Part shown: positions 15,996-23,642 of the stretch, one piece after another
Numbering within the stretch: position 1 is the first letter of the stretch
Layout of the letters: every line of letters begins with the position of its first letter
Assembly (NCBI GenBank): GCA_950061135.1
Contig: CATLVU010000019.1
Coordinates: 1 to 32,878, forward strand
Source of the DNA: an uncultured Oligoflexia bacterium
GTDB taxonomy: Bacteria > Bdellovibrionota > Bacteriovoracia > Bacteriovoracales > Bacteriovoracaceae
Direction: 5' to 3'
Length of the DNA: 32,878 bases
The notes under the pieces: generated by a model
Database searches by the model: none
What the model was told of the DNA's origin: nothing
What the model saw: the letters and a program-made list of their open reading frames with translations, nothing else
Made by a program: the position numbers and the translations under genes

Positions 15996-17735
15996 ATGCA
16001 AAGCGACATGCACTTAAGTGATCAAGAAGTATTCAAAAATATAGAAGCAATACAAGGACTGTTAAAACAGCAGAGTCTGGATGGTATTTACATATCGAGC
16101 TCTGATCCATATCTGAATGAGTATGTACCGATGTCAAATTGTCATAGATACTATTTTTCAGGATTTACAGGTTCAACCGCAGATTTGCTTATTTTGCCTA
16201 AAGGTAGAGTTAAGTTATACGTTGATGGTCGGTACCATGAACAGGCGGACAATGAGGTGGATCATAGTATAGTTGAAGTTGTTAAAGTTGCTCATGGCTC
16301 GAGTAATATGAAGACTTTATTAGAGGATATTGTAGAGCAAGGATTAAAAGCAGTTGCTTTAGAAGGAGACCGTGTTGACCTTGGTAAGCTTGCTCGTTTT
16401 CAAGAAGTTTGTGAACCTATAGTTTTTACTCAAGAAGAAGTTGCATCGTTGTTAACAAAGCCTTCTTTGAAAAAGCTTCCTGTTGTTCAAGAGTTATCCC
16501 AAGCCGATGCAGGTAAAACCGTGAAAGAAAAAATCGAAGAGGTCTGTCCGTCTAAAGATAATGGATTTTTTGTAAGTGCTCTTGATAGTGTGTCTTGGCT
16601 TTCAAATTGTAGAGGATATCATTTACCAAATTCTAGTGCTTTTTTAGGTAGAGCTTTAGTTACCAATAGCAAACTTTATCTGTTTGTAGAAACTGGTATT
16701 GAGGTTGGTTTTATTAGTAAAGAGATTGAAGTGATTGTTTGTAATTATCTAGATCTAAATTCTAGATTAGAGACATTGCAAGATGAGCTTAATTTGAAAA
16801 AAGTTCATTATGATCACAAACAGTTAAATATTACTGATTTTACTTTATTACAAAATGTCTTCGGTGAAAAAAATATAGAATCCAAAGCAGATGGGATTAT
16901 AAAGTTTCAATCAATAAAAACTGAAGGAGAGCTTAAAAGCATTAGAGAGTCTTTTAAAAAAGCAGATCAAGCGATTTACAAAACAATCAAATGGGTAAAA
17001 GAGTCTGTTTCAAATAAGAATGAAATTTCAGAACTCGATATTTATAATAAAACATCGGAGTCTTATAAAGGCCAAGGGGCGATAGAGCAAAGCTTTAACA
17101 CGATAAGTGGAGTAGGTCCCAACGGATCGATCATTCATTACGGCGACCCTAAAAAAGATGTGCTAGTTAAAAAAGATGATATGATTCTAGTTGATTCTGG
17201 AGGCTACTTCTCTTCTGGATTTGCAACCGATACTACTCGTACATTTATGGCATCTACTGATGAAGGGAGTGCTAAGCATAAGGAAATCTATACACTTGTA
17301 CTAAAAGGTGTACTTAATTTACAAAATGCTGTTTTCAAAGAAGGAACGACGGGTGCTGCGCTTGATATGTTGGCGAGACAACCTTTATATCAAGCAGGTT
17401 ATGACTTTGCTCATGGAACAGGACATGGAGTAGGTGTACACGTCCATGAAGGAGGAGTTCGAATTAGTCCAGCCAGTAATATTCCTATGAAAGAGGGACA
17501 GGTTGTCTCTATCGAACCAGGAATTTATATACCAGGTTTTGGAGGAGTTCGAATTGAAAATATTGCAACCGTAATTAAGCATCCAACACATGAAGGATTT
17601 TTAAGTTTTGAATGCTTGGTTTATATTGGTTTTGAACCATTATTAATTAATTTCGAATTATTGAATTCTCAAGAAAAGATATGGCTTCAAGATTATGAAG
17701 CGATTTGTAAAACACGAGATACAAGTTTTTTATAA
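15996..17735 (+). CDS. Long-type Xaa-Pro aminopeptidase (M24B)
   Basis: This 579-residue enzyme removes an N-terminal residue before proline. It has the three-part layout of eukaryote-like aminopeptidase P: two creatinase-type N-terminal domains (about 1-150 and 165-310), then a pita-bread M24 domain with the dinuclear metal ligands in VDSGGYFSSGFATDTTR, GTGHGVGVHVHEGG, SIEPGIYIPGFGG and VRIENIA. A short M24_C tail (SFECLVYIGFEPLLINFELL) closes it. This is distinct from the about 440-residue E. coli PepP. There is no signal peptide, so it acts in the cytoplasm. The ATG at 15996 follows AGGAGA. The 3' end overlaps the matrixin gene by 43 bases on the other strand. Confidence 0.92.
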   Translation: MQSDMHLSDQEVFKNIEAIQGLLKQQSLDGIYISSSDPYLNEYVPMSNCHRYYFSGFTGSTADLLILPKGRVKLYVDGRYHEQADNEVDHSIVEVVKVAHGSSNMKTLLEDIVEQGLKAVALEGDRVDLGKLARFQEVCEPIVFTQEEVASLLTKPSLKKLPVVQELSQADAGKTVKEKIEEVCPSKDNGFFVSALDSVSWLSNCRGYHLPNSSAFLGRALVTNSKLYLFVETGIEVGFISKEIEVIVCNYLDLNSRLETLQDELNLKKVHYDHKQLNITDFTLLQNVFGEKNIESKADGIIKFQSIKTEGELKSIRESFKKADQAIYKTIKWVKESVSNKNEISELDIYNKTSESYKGQGAIEQSFNTISGVGPNGSIIHYGDPKKDVLVKKDDMILVDSGGYFSSGFATDTTRTFMASTDEGSAKHKEIYTLVLKGVLNLQNAVFKEGTTGAALDMLARQPLYQAGYDFAHGTGHGVGVHVHEGGVRISPASNIPMKEGQVVSIEPGIYIPGFGGVRIENIATVIKHPTHEGFLSFECLVYIGFEPLLINFELLNSQEKIWLQDYEAICKTRDTSFL

Positions 17736-18493
17736 GCTATAAAAAGGGCCACTCCTAATAAAAAACTTAAAAAGATATTTTTATTAATAGGTGTTTCGTC
17801 ATTTGTATCATCAATAGTACCTAGAATTGAAGTACAGCCATCAAGACGATTTGGATAAAGATAAGTTACGCCATCAATATCGTCTTGGGACAACCTATCT
17901 CTGTTTTCAGAGTTTTTGTAATACATTAATGCTTCATCTTTATCGGAATGACCTAGGCCTATAGCATGTCCTATTTCATGGGCCATTAAACTAATCATTT
18001 CTGCCTTAGATAAACCATCCACAATGGTATCTTCTGTATCATTAATTAAAATAATACTTCCTTTAATTTCTTTGCCTGAGACATCGTTTGGTGCACTAAT
18101 CGCAAGGTATTGTGAGTTGGGAAAGTTATCAGTACTTGAATTACATGCAATGACAATATCTTTATAAGTGGGGACTCTTACTGAACTTGAGCATTCACTT
18201 TCAGAAGAATCGCAAAGTCTTCCTGTTAAATATAAGGAGTCATTTGTATTTAGAACTCCCCCTTTTTTTATATTGATATTGGCAGTAGGCACTGAATTCC
18301 ATAGTTTTTCAGAGCCAGTGATTGCATAATCTAAAATGTCTTCCTTTGAAAAGCCTGTATTAGTGCAATCACTATTAGAAGTTATATAAACTTTAACATC
18401 AGAGTCATCAAAATGTGCCCCAGTATTAGTGTTTAGGTAATAAGCGTAGCAAAGATTAAAAGGGAAAAATAAGAGAATCAAAAAATTTTTCAT
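17693..18493 (-). CDS. Secreted matrixin-type metalloprotease with C-terminal membrane anchor
   Basis: This 266-residue protein has a signal peptide (MKNFLILLFFPFNLCYA) and a metzincin site HEIGHAIGLGH (H172, E173, H176, H182) with the Met-turn ALMYY at 188-192, so it is an M10/matrixin-type zinc protease. It carries cysteines in the prodomain-like region but no clear cysteine switch. Unusually, the last 30 residues hold a transmembrane helix (FLSFLLGVALFIAYKKL) with basic residues after it, which should anchor the domain at the inner membrane facing the periplasm. The frame runs up to a TTG at 18508, but the ATG at 18493 overlaps the upstream stop codon (ATGA) and gives a clean signal peptide. 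It is coupled to a small beta-barrel gene. Confidence 0.85.
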   Translation of the reverse strand: MKNFLILLFFPFNLCYAYYLNTNTGAHFDDSDVKVYITSNSDCTNTGFSKEDILDYAITGSEKLWNSVPTANINIKKGGVLNTNDSLYLTGRLCDSSESECSSSVRVPTYKDIVIACNSSTDNFPNSQYLAISAPNDVSGKEIKGSIILINDTEDTIVDGLSKAEMISLMAHEIGHAIGLGHSDKDEALMYYKNSENRDRLSQDDIDGVTYLYPNRLDGCTSILGTIDDTNDETPINKNIFLSFLLGVALFIAYKKLVSRVLQIAS

Positions 18494-19083
18494 TGGATGT
18501 TTTCCCAAAGAGGGTAGTGCAGAGCGAGAGAGTATGTGATCATTCTTTGGTCTGCATCATTAATAGAATAAATATAAGTTTGAAATTTTAATGTAAAATC
18601 TTGGTAGTTTCCAGCAATACCAAAGTCAAGAGTTTGATTAATAGACGACCTTCGCTCATTGGCGGCATAGAAGTTTTCAGTTGAGCTTCCATTATTTAGT
18701 TCTTCTTCTCCGCCATTACCAGAGTAAGACTTTATCATCATACTTGTTCCACCAGAGAAGCTTAGCCAATCATTGTATCGATACTGAATATCTGAGCGGA
18801 TAAAAAAATGGTCCTTGGTTGTTTGTGAGTTAATTGTTCTTCTGATAACGTAACCGAACTCAGGTACAAGAGTGAAACGCTCACTTATTTTGTAGTCCAT
18901 AAGTACTGTTAAATACGGGTTAAACTCAAAGCCTTTTACATCTCCATCTCTTGTGCCTTGGGTTTGGCGATAGTTTTCCATCCAGTTTCCTCCAGTTAAG
19001 GAGATTGATTGAATACGGTTTATAGAAAAATAATCCTCAGATGCTATTGCAAGCCAAGGTATAAATAAAATGATCCACTTCAT
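18490..19083 (-). CDS. Small outer-membrane barrel-like protein
   Basis: This is a 197-residue protein with a short signal peptide (MKWIILFIPWLAIAS) and a body of amphipathic beta strands, such as FTLVPEFGYVIRRTI, FFIRSDIQYRYNDWLSFSGG and FTLKFQTYIYSI. It fits an 8-10-stranded outer-membrane barrel. I do not recognise the family. Its stop codon overlaps the start of the matrixin gene (ATGA), so the two are translated together and may work together at the envelope, for example as a protease and its partner or substrate (inference). The ATG at 19083 lacks a clear ribosome site. It is divergent from serC. Confidence 0.75.
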   Translation of the reverse strand: MKWIILFIPWLAIASEDYFSINRIQSISLTGGNWMENYRQTQGTRDGDVKGFEFNPYLTVLMDYKISERFTLVPEFGYVIRRTINSQTTKDHFFIRSDIQYRYNDWLSFSGGTSMMIKSYSGNGGEEELNNGSSTENFYAANERRSSINQTLDFGIAGNYQDFTLKFQTYIYSINDADQRMITYSLALHYPLWENIQ

Positions 19084-19105
19084 CTATTTATAATAAATAA
19101 AAATG

Positions 19106-19133
19106 GTGACATTATCAAAGTTTATTCTACAAT
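19106..19133 (+). promoter_or_regulatory. Sigma-70-type promoter of serC
   Basis: GTGACA (19106-19111; 5/6 to TTGACA) and TACAAT (19128-19133; 5/6 to TATAAT) are separated by 16 bases, 27 bases upstream of the serC start codon, which itself has an AAGGAG site. Confidence 0.5.
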
Positions 19134-19159
19134 AGATCACAAAGATTAAGGAGTTACTA

Positions 19160-20278
19160 ATGTTTGAATCATTTATTGTACCTGAAGAGTTAAAGCCTAG
19201 TGATCCTCGATTTGGAGTTGGGCCGTCATTAGTTCCAGAGAGTTATATTCAAAGTTTATTAGAAACAGGGAAGTCTGTTTTGGGTAATAGTCATAGAAAA
19301 CCAGCTGTAAAAAACCTTTGTAAAGAAATACAAGAAGGGTTAACTAAATACTTTAACTTACCTAATGGTTATGAAGTTTGCTTAACCAACGGGGGAGCGA
19401 CCTTCTTATTTGATATGATGGGATTAGGTCTTGTCGAAAAATCATCTGTACATTTCACTTGTGGAGAGTTTTCTACAAAATGGTACAAATCTCATAAAAT
19501 GATCCCATGGATAAATGCGGAACAAAGATCAGTCGAATTTGGAGAGGGGATAAACCCTGAAGTTGTGTCAGGGCATGATATGATTTGTTGTACACTCAAT
19601 GAAACATCAACAGGTGTAATGCTGAACAATCTTCCTACAAATAAACCGGAGGATGTATTACTTGCAATTGATGCAACAAGTGGAGCAGGTCAAATCCCTG
19701 TTGATATGTCTTTAGTCGATGTTTATTTCTTTTCACCTCAAAAGGTTTTTGCAAGTGAAGGAGGCTTTGCTGTTTGTATTTTATCACCGGCAGCAATAGC
19801 GCGAGCTGAGAAAGTTTGGAATACTGAAAGATATATTCCTGAGATTATGAGTTTTAAACAATTAATAGATAATTCTAGAAAAAATCAAACTTATAATACT
19901 CCAAGTGTTTCAACATTATTCTTACTTAATGAACAAGTAAAAAAAATGAACCAACTAGGTGAAGAAACTGTAGTGAAAATGGCAAAAGAAAAAGCAGACC
20001 ATATTTATAATTGGGCCATGGCAAAACCTTATTTGAATTGTTATATTCAAGATGAAAAGTTTAGATCACTTAGTGTTGCTACGATTGACCTTGATGATAA
20101 ATATGTTGCTGCGGATTTAACAAAAGTGCTGAGGGCACAAAATGTGGTTTTAGATATTGATTCCTATAGAAAATTAGGACGTAATCAGTTTAGAATTTCC
20201 CTTTTTCATAATATAACGTTAGAAGACGTAAAAAAGCTTACTACGATTATTGACCTTGCGATTGAAAGTATTAAATAG
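19160..20278 (+). CDS. serC: Phosphoserine aminotransferase
   Basis: SerC converts 3-phosphohydroxypyruvate to phosphoserine with glutamate as donor (serine synthesis); in many bacteria it also serves in pyridoxal-phosphate synthesis. The 372-residue protein has the start of the actinobacterial/archaeal-type SerC (LKPSDPRFGVGPSLV), TNGGATFLFD, NETSTGV, AIDATSGAG and the PLP-binding K195 in FFSPQKVFASEGG, ending with RISLFHNIT. Length matches that subgroup and not the E. coli type, which starts with a FNFSAGP phrase. It is a single gene between divergent envelope genes and a convergent secreted-protein locus, ending one base before the neighbour's stop codon. Confidence 0.92.
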   Translation: MFESFIVPEELKPSDPRFGVGPSLVPESYIQSLLETGKSVLGNSHRKPAVKNLCKEIQEGLTKYFNLPNGYEVCLTNGGATFLFDMMGLGLVEKSSVHFTCGEFSTKWYKSHKMIPWINAEQRSVEFGEGINPEVVSGHDMICCTLNETSTGVMLNNLPTNKPEDVLLAIDATSGAGQIPVDMSLVDVYFFSPQKVFASEGGFAVCILSPAAIARAEKVWNTERYIPEIMSFKQLIDNSRKNQTYNTPSVSTLFLLNEQVKKMNQLGEETVVKMAKEKADHIYNWAMAKPYLNCYIQDEKFRSLSVATIDLDDKYVAADLTKVLRAQNVVLDIDSYRKLGRNQFRISLFHNITLEDVKKLTTIIDLAIESIK

Positions 20279-20279
20279 A

Positions 20280-21446
20280 CTACTTGTTTCTGGCAATAAC
20301 ACCGAGTTCTTTATATTTTCTTCTTAAGCTTTGAAATGCTGGAGCCAGGTTTTCTGGTAATTGCTTGGTATCAGCTAGTGGTTCGAAGTTTCGTGAGATT
20401 TGAAGGTTTAGATCGATGATTTCATCAATGGCCTCGAGAAGATCTTCACTCACATCAGTCAACTTGTTTTGATTCTCTATAGTACTTTTTATTAACAATT
20501 CGATTTCTACAAGGTTGTCAGTGTGAACTTTGTAAAGAATATTTGTCCCAACTATATTCATTTCTTGTGGTGGAAGCTTCGATAAAGACTCTGGAGTCAA
20601 ATTGAAATTTTTAAGAATTTCCTCTTTTGTAGTAAAGACTTTTTTAGCGTGTTTTCGTAACTCTTTTGAAAGGAAGCGAGTAACAATTTGCCCATTAGGA
20701 AATACAAATCCAATAAATTTGGCGTCATTGAAGGTTTTAGCAGGACTCATGCTTTCTCCAAAAAATTGAATACCTACTTCTCTTTGATCCGGTGAAAGCT
20801 TTAGTTGAGAGAGTAGCTTTTTATTCATTTTTCTTGAGATTATTAATCCCTGTTCGAAAACATTTCTTCCAGAGAATAAGTAGTTATTATTCATTATAAG
20901 GTCAAGAAACAATTCATCGAAAGGATAGTTTGTTGGGTTAATAAAGCGTTGAGATGACCAAATAAGATTGTTTGCAAAGTTATGAATCTCTTCCGCAGAC
21001 ATAAAATGCTGATACCCGCTATCTACATTTGAAAGTGGGTGTTGAGGAGAAAGACTTCTGTAAGAAGAGTGGTATATCGATTCTTTATTTTGAGTTCGCA
21101 TTTGTCCAAAGTTTGCATGCTTTGCTTCGTGTTTACCAACCATTACAAGTATATCATCAGTTACAATATTGTAGTAGCCACGAAGTCCGATATCAATTCT
21201 CTTTGCTTGTCGATTAGAAAAACCGGCACTGCCCATAAACATATTTTTTAAAAGATCAACAGTTACCTCTTCAGTATCAGATAAGCTTTTTATTCTTCTT
21301 ATGTACTCTATTGCTCGAGAGGATTTTTGCTTTTTGTCTGTAATAAATTCTAGCATATAGTATTTATTATCAAAAAAAGATTCTGTAAGCTTTTTAGAGA
21401 TGGGGAGATTTTTTTCTTTCGCGATTGATACCATTACGTCTATCAT
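20280..21446 (-). CDS. HExxH-containing unknown protein (probably 3' part of a broken gene)
   Basis: The 388-residue frame has no signal peptide and no family I recognise. It holds a zincin-like motif HEAKH at residues 106-110 (VGKHEAKHANF) and a second acidic/His cluster EEIHNF at 152-157 that could give a third zinc ligand, so a metalloprotease is plausible. The later part is mostly helical with a Glu/Leu-rich C-terminus. The ATG at 21446 has no ribosome site. It lies in the same frame as the short secreted peptide upstream, separated only by one TAA and nine sense codons, so this is probably the body of one secreted protein broken by a nonsense change. The zinc-protease reading is inference from the motif. 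Confidence 0.6.
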   Translation of the reverse strand: MIDVMVSIAKEKNLPISKKLTESFFDNKYYMLEFITDKKQKSSRAIEYIRRIKSLSDTEEVTVDLLKNMFMGSAGFSNRQAKRIDIGLRGYYNIVTDDILVMVGKHEAKHANFGQMRTQNKESIYHSSYRSLSPQHPLSNVDSGYQHFMSAEEIHNFANNLIWSSQRFINPTNYPFDELFLDLIMNNNYLFSGRNVFEQGLIISRKMNKKLLSQLKLSPDQREVGIQFFGESMSPAKTFNDAKFIGFVFPNGQIVTRFLSKELRKHAKKVFTTKEEILKNFNLTPESLSKLPPQEMNIVGTNILYKVHTDNLVEIELLIKSTIENQNKLTDVSEDLLEAIDEIIDLNLQISRNFEPLADTKQLPENLAPAFQSLRRKYKELGVIARNK

Positions 21447-21473
21447 CTCATTGTTAATGTCAATATATCTTGC

Positions 21474-21788
21474 TTACAGTGCCTTCATAATCTTATTTGC
21501 CTCAGCCTGGGGGATATTAGGGGGAAGCTGTTTCATCGTCATATCTTTGCTTTTTTGTAGGTGAATATGAAGTTTGACATACTCCTTATCAAGTGTTCGT
21601 AGTGCCTCTCTTGTATTGGTAGACTTTTTGATTATTTTTAAAAGTGTTTTAGCATTTGGAAAAAGGTTAGGATCATTTACTGTTTTATATAAGCTTCCAT
21701 TGAAAAAGAATGACTCACATAGTGGCTCATAGGCAAAGGAGGAAACTAAAAACAAACTTAAACTACAAGAAATTAATAACTTAAACAT
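21474..21788 (-). CDS. Signal-peptide N-terminal piece of the same broken gene
   Basis: This 104-residue frame starts with a good signal peptide (MFKLLISCSLSLFLVSSFA, cut before YEPLC), followed by a helical stretch (LLKIIKKSTNTREALRTLD, then QLPPNIPQAEANKIMKAL). It stops at a TAA at 21474-21476. Translation past that codon continues in frame with ARYIDINNE into the larger HExxH protein without any change in character. I therefore read it as the 5' part of one gene with a premature stop. The alternative is a real small secreted protein ending at this stop. No other family similarity is visible. Confidence 0.6.
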   Translation of the reverse strand: MFKLLISCSLSLFLVSSFAYEPLCESFFFNGSLYKTVNDPNLFPNAKTLLKIIKKSTNTREALRTLDKEYVKLHIHLQKSKDMTMKQLPPNIPQAEANKIMKAL

Positions 21789-21834
21789 AAAGTCTTATCG
21801 GGTAAAGCTTATAAAACTTTAGTGTCTAAATCAA

Positions 21835-22581
21835 TTAATTGATATTTTTATATATAATATAAACGGCCATAAAAATGAGAAAAACTCCAAAATAGCGCTT
21901 TAGTTTATCTTGAGGGATCATATTGCTTAAGTATGAACCAATAACGACTCCAATTGATGAAAAAGCGATAAATTTTGCTAAGAATTCCCATGGAACTTCA
22001 ATAAGGCCTATATAACCAATAAAGCCTGCAAAAGATTTTACAGAAATGATTAACAGAGATGTTCCAATAGCCTGATGCATAGTTAAATTACTTAGTAAAA
22101 CCAAAGCAGGGACAATTAAAAAACCACCTCCAACACCAACAAGGCCTGTTACGATACCAACAAAAAGACCTTCTGCTGCGATATAGAAGTATTTTTTTCT
22201 ATTTTTTGACTTTTCCGTCCTTTGATTTTCTTGACGAGGTTTAAGCATAAAAAATGAGGCAATAAACATAATAACAGCAAATAATATTAGCTGAGTATTA
22301 CCACTCATAAACTGGCTTATTTTTGCACCTGCAAATGTTCCTAGCATCGCAGTAGGTGCAAATAAGACGAACACGCTAAGGATAACATTCTTTTTTTTGT
22401 ATTGCCCCCAGACTCCAAAAAGGCTTGTAACAGCAACTATTGCTAAACTCAAAGCAATTGATACCTTTGGTGGAAAATTCATTCCATAAACAAGGATAGG
22501 GACTGTTAAGATTGAGCCTCCTCCTCCAAGTAGCCCTAAACTTAATCCCATAATAATTGCTAAAGTAAATGTTAAAATCAT
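21835..22581 (-). CDS. TauE/SafE-family (sulfite/sulfur anion) exporter
   Basis: This 248-residue integral membrane protein has about seven or eight hydrophobic helices and the two internally repeated glycine-rich signatures of the family: GLLGGGGSILTVPILVYG near the N-terminus and GLVGVGGGFLIVPALVLL in the second half. Family members move sulfite, thiosulfate, sulfoacetate or other C/S anions across the inner membrane. It is divergent from a persulfide-dioxygenase-like gene and two YeeE/YedE transporters, so sulfite or thiosulfate export is the likely job (inference from context). The ATG at 22581 follows AAGGA, and an FNR-type box lies 46 bases upstream. Confidence 0.9.
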   Translation of the reverse strand: MILTFTLAIIMGLSLGLLGGGGSILTVPILVYGMNFPPKVSIALSLAIVAVTSLFGVWGQYKKKNVILSVFVLFAPTAMLGTFAGAKISQFMSGNTQLILFAVIMFIASFFMLKPRQENQRTEKSKNRKKYFYIAAEGLFVGIVTGLVGVGGGFLIVPALVLLSNLTMHQAIGTSLLIISVKSFAGFIGYIGLIEVPWEFLAKFIAFSSIGVVIGSYLSNMIPQDKLKRYFGVFLIFMAVYIIYKNIN

Positions 22582-22626
22582 AGAATTCCTTTTTTATAAT
22601 CTTAGCGTAATTTGAATTTTAAAACT

Positions 22627-22640
22627 TTGATAAAGATCAA
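22627..22640. promoter_or_regulatory. FNR/CRP-family box 1 (TauE side)
   Basis: TTGAT-AAAG-ATCAA is a perfect match to the FNR/Anr consensus TTGAT-N4-ATCAA. Its centre is 52 bases from the start codon of the TauE/SafE gene, suitable for class II activation of that minus-strand promoter. Confidence 0.65.
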
Positions 22641-22664
22641 TAAAAATTCACCTCTTTGAAAAAG

Positions 22665-22698
22665 ATTGTTAATCTTACATTATTATAAGATTAACAAT
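22665..22698. promoter_or_regulatory. 13-bp perfect inverted repeat (operator candidate)
   Basis: ATTGTTAATCTTA (22665-22677) and its exact reverse complement TAAGATTAACAAT (22686-22698) are separated by 8 bases. The repeat is centred between the two FNR-type boxes in the divergent promoter region. It does not precede a T-run, so a protein-binding operator is more likely than a terminator. In known sulfide/persulfide loci ArsR-type sensors such as BigR/SqrR bind here; no such regulator gene is in the window. Confidence 0.6.
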
Positions 22699-22708
22699 TT
22701 ATAAAAAC

Positions 22709-22722
22709 TTGATATAAATCAA
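22709..22722. promoter_or_regulatory. FNR/CRP-family box 2 (MBL operon side)
   Basis: TTGAT-ATAA-ATCAA is a second perfect FNR-type box. TATAAT sequences at 22740-22745 and 22748-22753 lie downstream, so the box would be centred about 37-45 bases before the transcription start, close to the -41.5 position of class II FNR activation. Confidence 0.7.
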
Positions 22723-22772
22723 GGTCATTTAAAAAAGATTATAATATTATAATGAAAGAACGAGGAGGATTT

Positions 22773-23642
22773 ATGAATTATCAGGTAGAAGCTTTCTTTG
22801 ATAAGGCAACTTTTACTATGACTTATATTGTATTTGATGACATATCGAAAGACGCAATTATAATTGATCCTGTTTGGGATTATGATCCTGCTGCTTCAAA
22901 AACTTCTCGAGAGTCAGTAGAAAAAGTTATTAGTTTCGTCCAAGAAAAAGTACTTAAAATTCATTATATTTTGGAAACTCATGCTCATGCAGATCACTTA
23001 ACAGGAGCTGCTGAGCTTAAAAAATTTTTTCCGGATGCTAAAATTGGTATAGGAAAAAATATTACTACTGTTCAAGAAGTTTTTTCTGATATTTATAATA
23101 TTAAAGACTTTAATACTTCAGGTGTTCAGTTTGATGTTTTACTTGATGAAAAAACAGAACTAGTTGCGGGTTCTATAAAGTTAAAAACAATTTTTACTCC
23201 AGGGCATACACCTGCTTGTTCTTCTTATTTAATTGATAACCTACTTTTTACAGGTGATGCGCTTTTTATGCCAGACTATGGAACTGGAAGATGTGATTTT
23301 CCAGCAGGAAGTGCAAAAGACTTGTATAACTCGATACATGAAAAAATATATAAACTTCCAGATGAAACAATTTTTTATACAGGCCATGATTATATGCCAA
23401 ATGGGAGAGAGTTAAAATATAAAAGTACAATCGGAGAGAGTAAAAAAAATAATATTCAACTAAAAGAAGAGACAACAGAAGACGAGTTTATTCAATTTAG
23501 GGAAGCGCGGGATGCAACTTTGAACGCTCCAAGATTATTATTACCTAGTATTCAAGTTAATATAGATGCGGGGCATTTACCACTTGAAGAAGAAAACGGA
23601 GTTAGCTATCTCAAAATACCAATTAGAGCGGAGGATAATTAA
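22773..23642 (+). CDS. Persulfide-dioxygenase-like metallo-beta-lactamase-fold protein (ETHE1/Blh type)
   Basis: This 289-residue MBL-fold protein has the metal-binding HAHADH (70-75), FTPGHTPACSSY, FTGDALFMPDYGTGRCDFPAGSA and a late GHDY, the pattern of ETHE1/Blh persulfide dioxygenases, which oxidise glutathione persulfide to sulfite. The conserved GTGRCDFP after the GD aspartate is typical of the group. The frame is open to an ATG at 22752, but GAGGAGG sits five bases before the ATG at 22773, which is the start I use. It is the first gene of an operon with two YeeE/YedE genes, its stop overlapping the next start (TAATG). An FNR-type box lies upstream. It is cytoplasmic. Activity on persulfide is inferred from family and context. 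Confidence 0.9.
   Translation: MNYQVEAFFDKATFTMTYIVFDDISKDAIIIDPVWDYDPAASKTSRESVEKVISFVQEKVLKIHYILETHAHADHLTGAAELKKFFPDAKIGIGKNITTVQEVFSDIYNIKDFNTSGVQFDVLLDEKTELVAGSIKLKTIFTPGHTPACSSYLIDNLLFTGDALFMPDYGTGRCDFPAGSAKDLYNSIHEKIYKLPDETIFYTGHDYMPNGRELKYKSTIGESKKNNIQLKEETTEDEFIQFREARDATLNAPRLLLPSIQVNIDAGHLPLEEENGVSYLKIPIRAEDN

Noticed and set aside
21474-21476. Programmed stop-codon readthrough as the explanation of the split gene
   Set aside because: TAA followed by G is not a leaky context that I know, and no recoding structure is evident. Mutation or sequencing error is simpler.
22752-22772. An earlier ATG for the MBL-fold protein
   Set aside because: It overlaps the second TATAAT and would place the strong GAGGAGG site inside the coding sequence. 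The ATG at 22773 is preferred.
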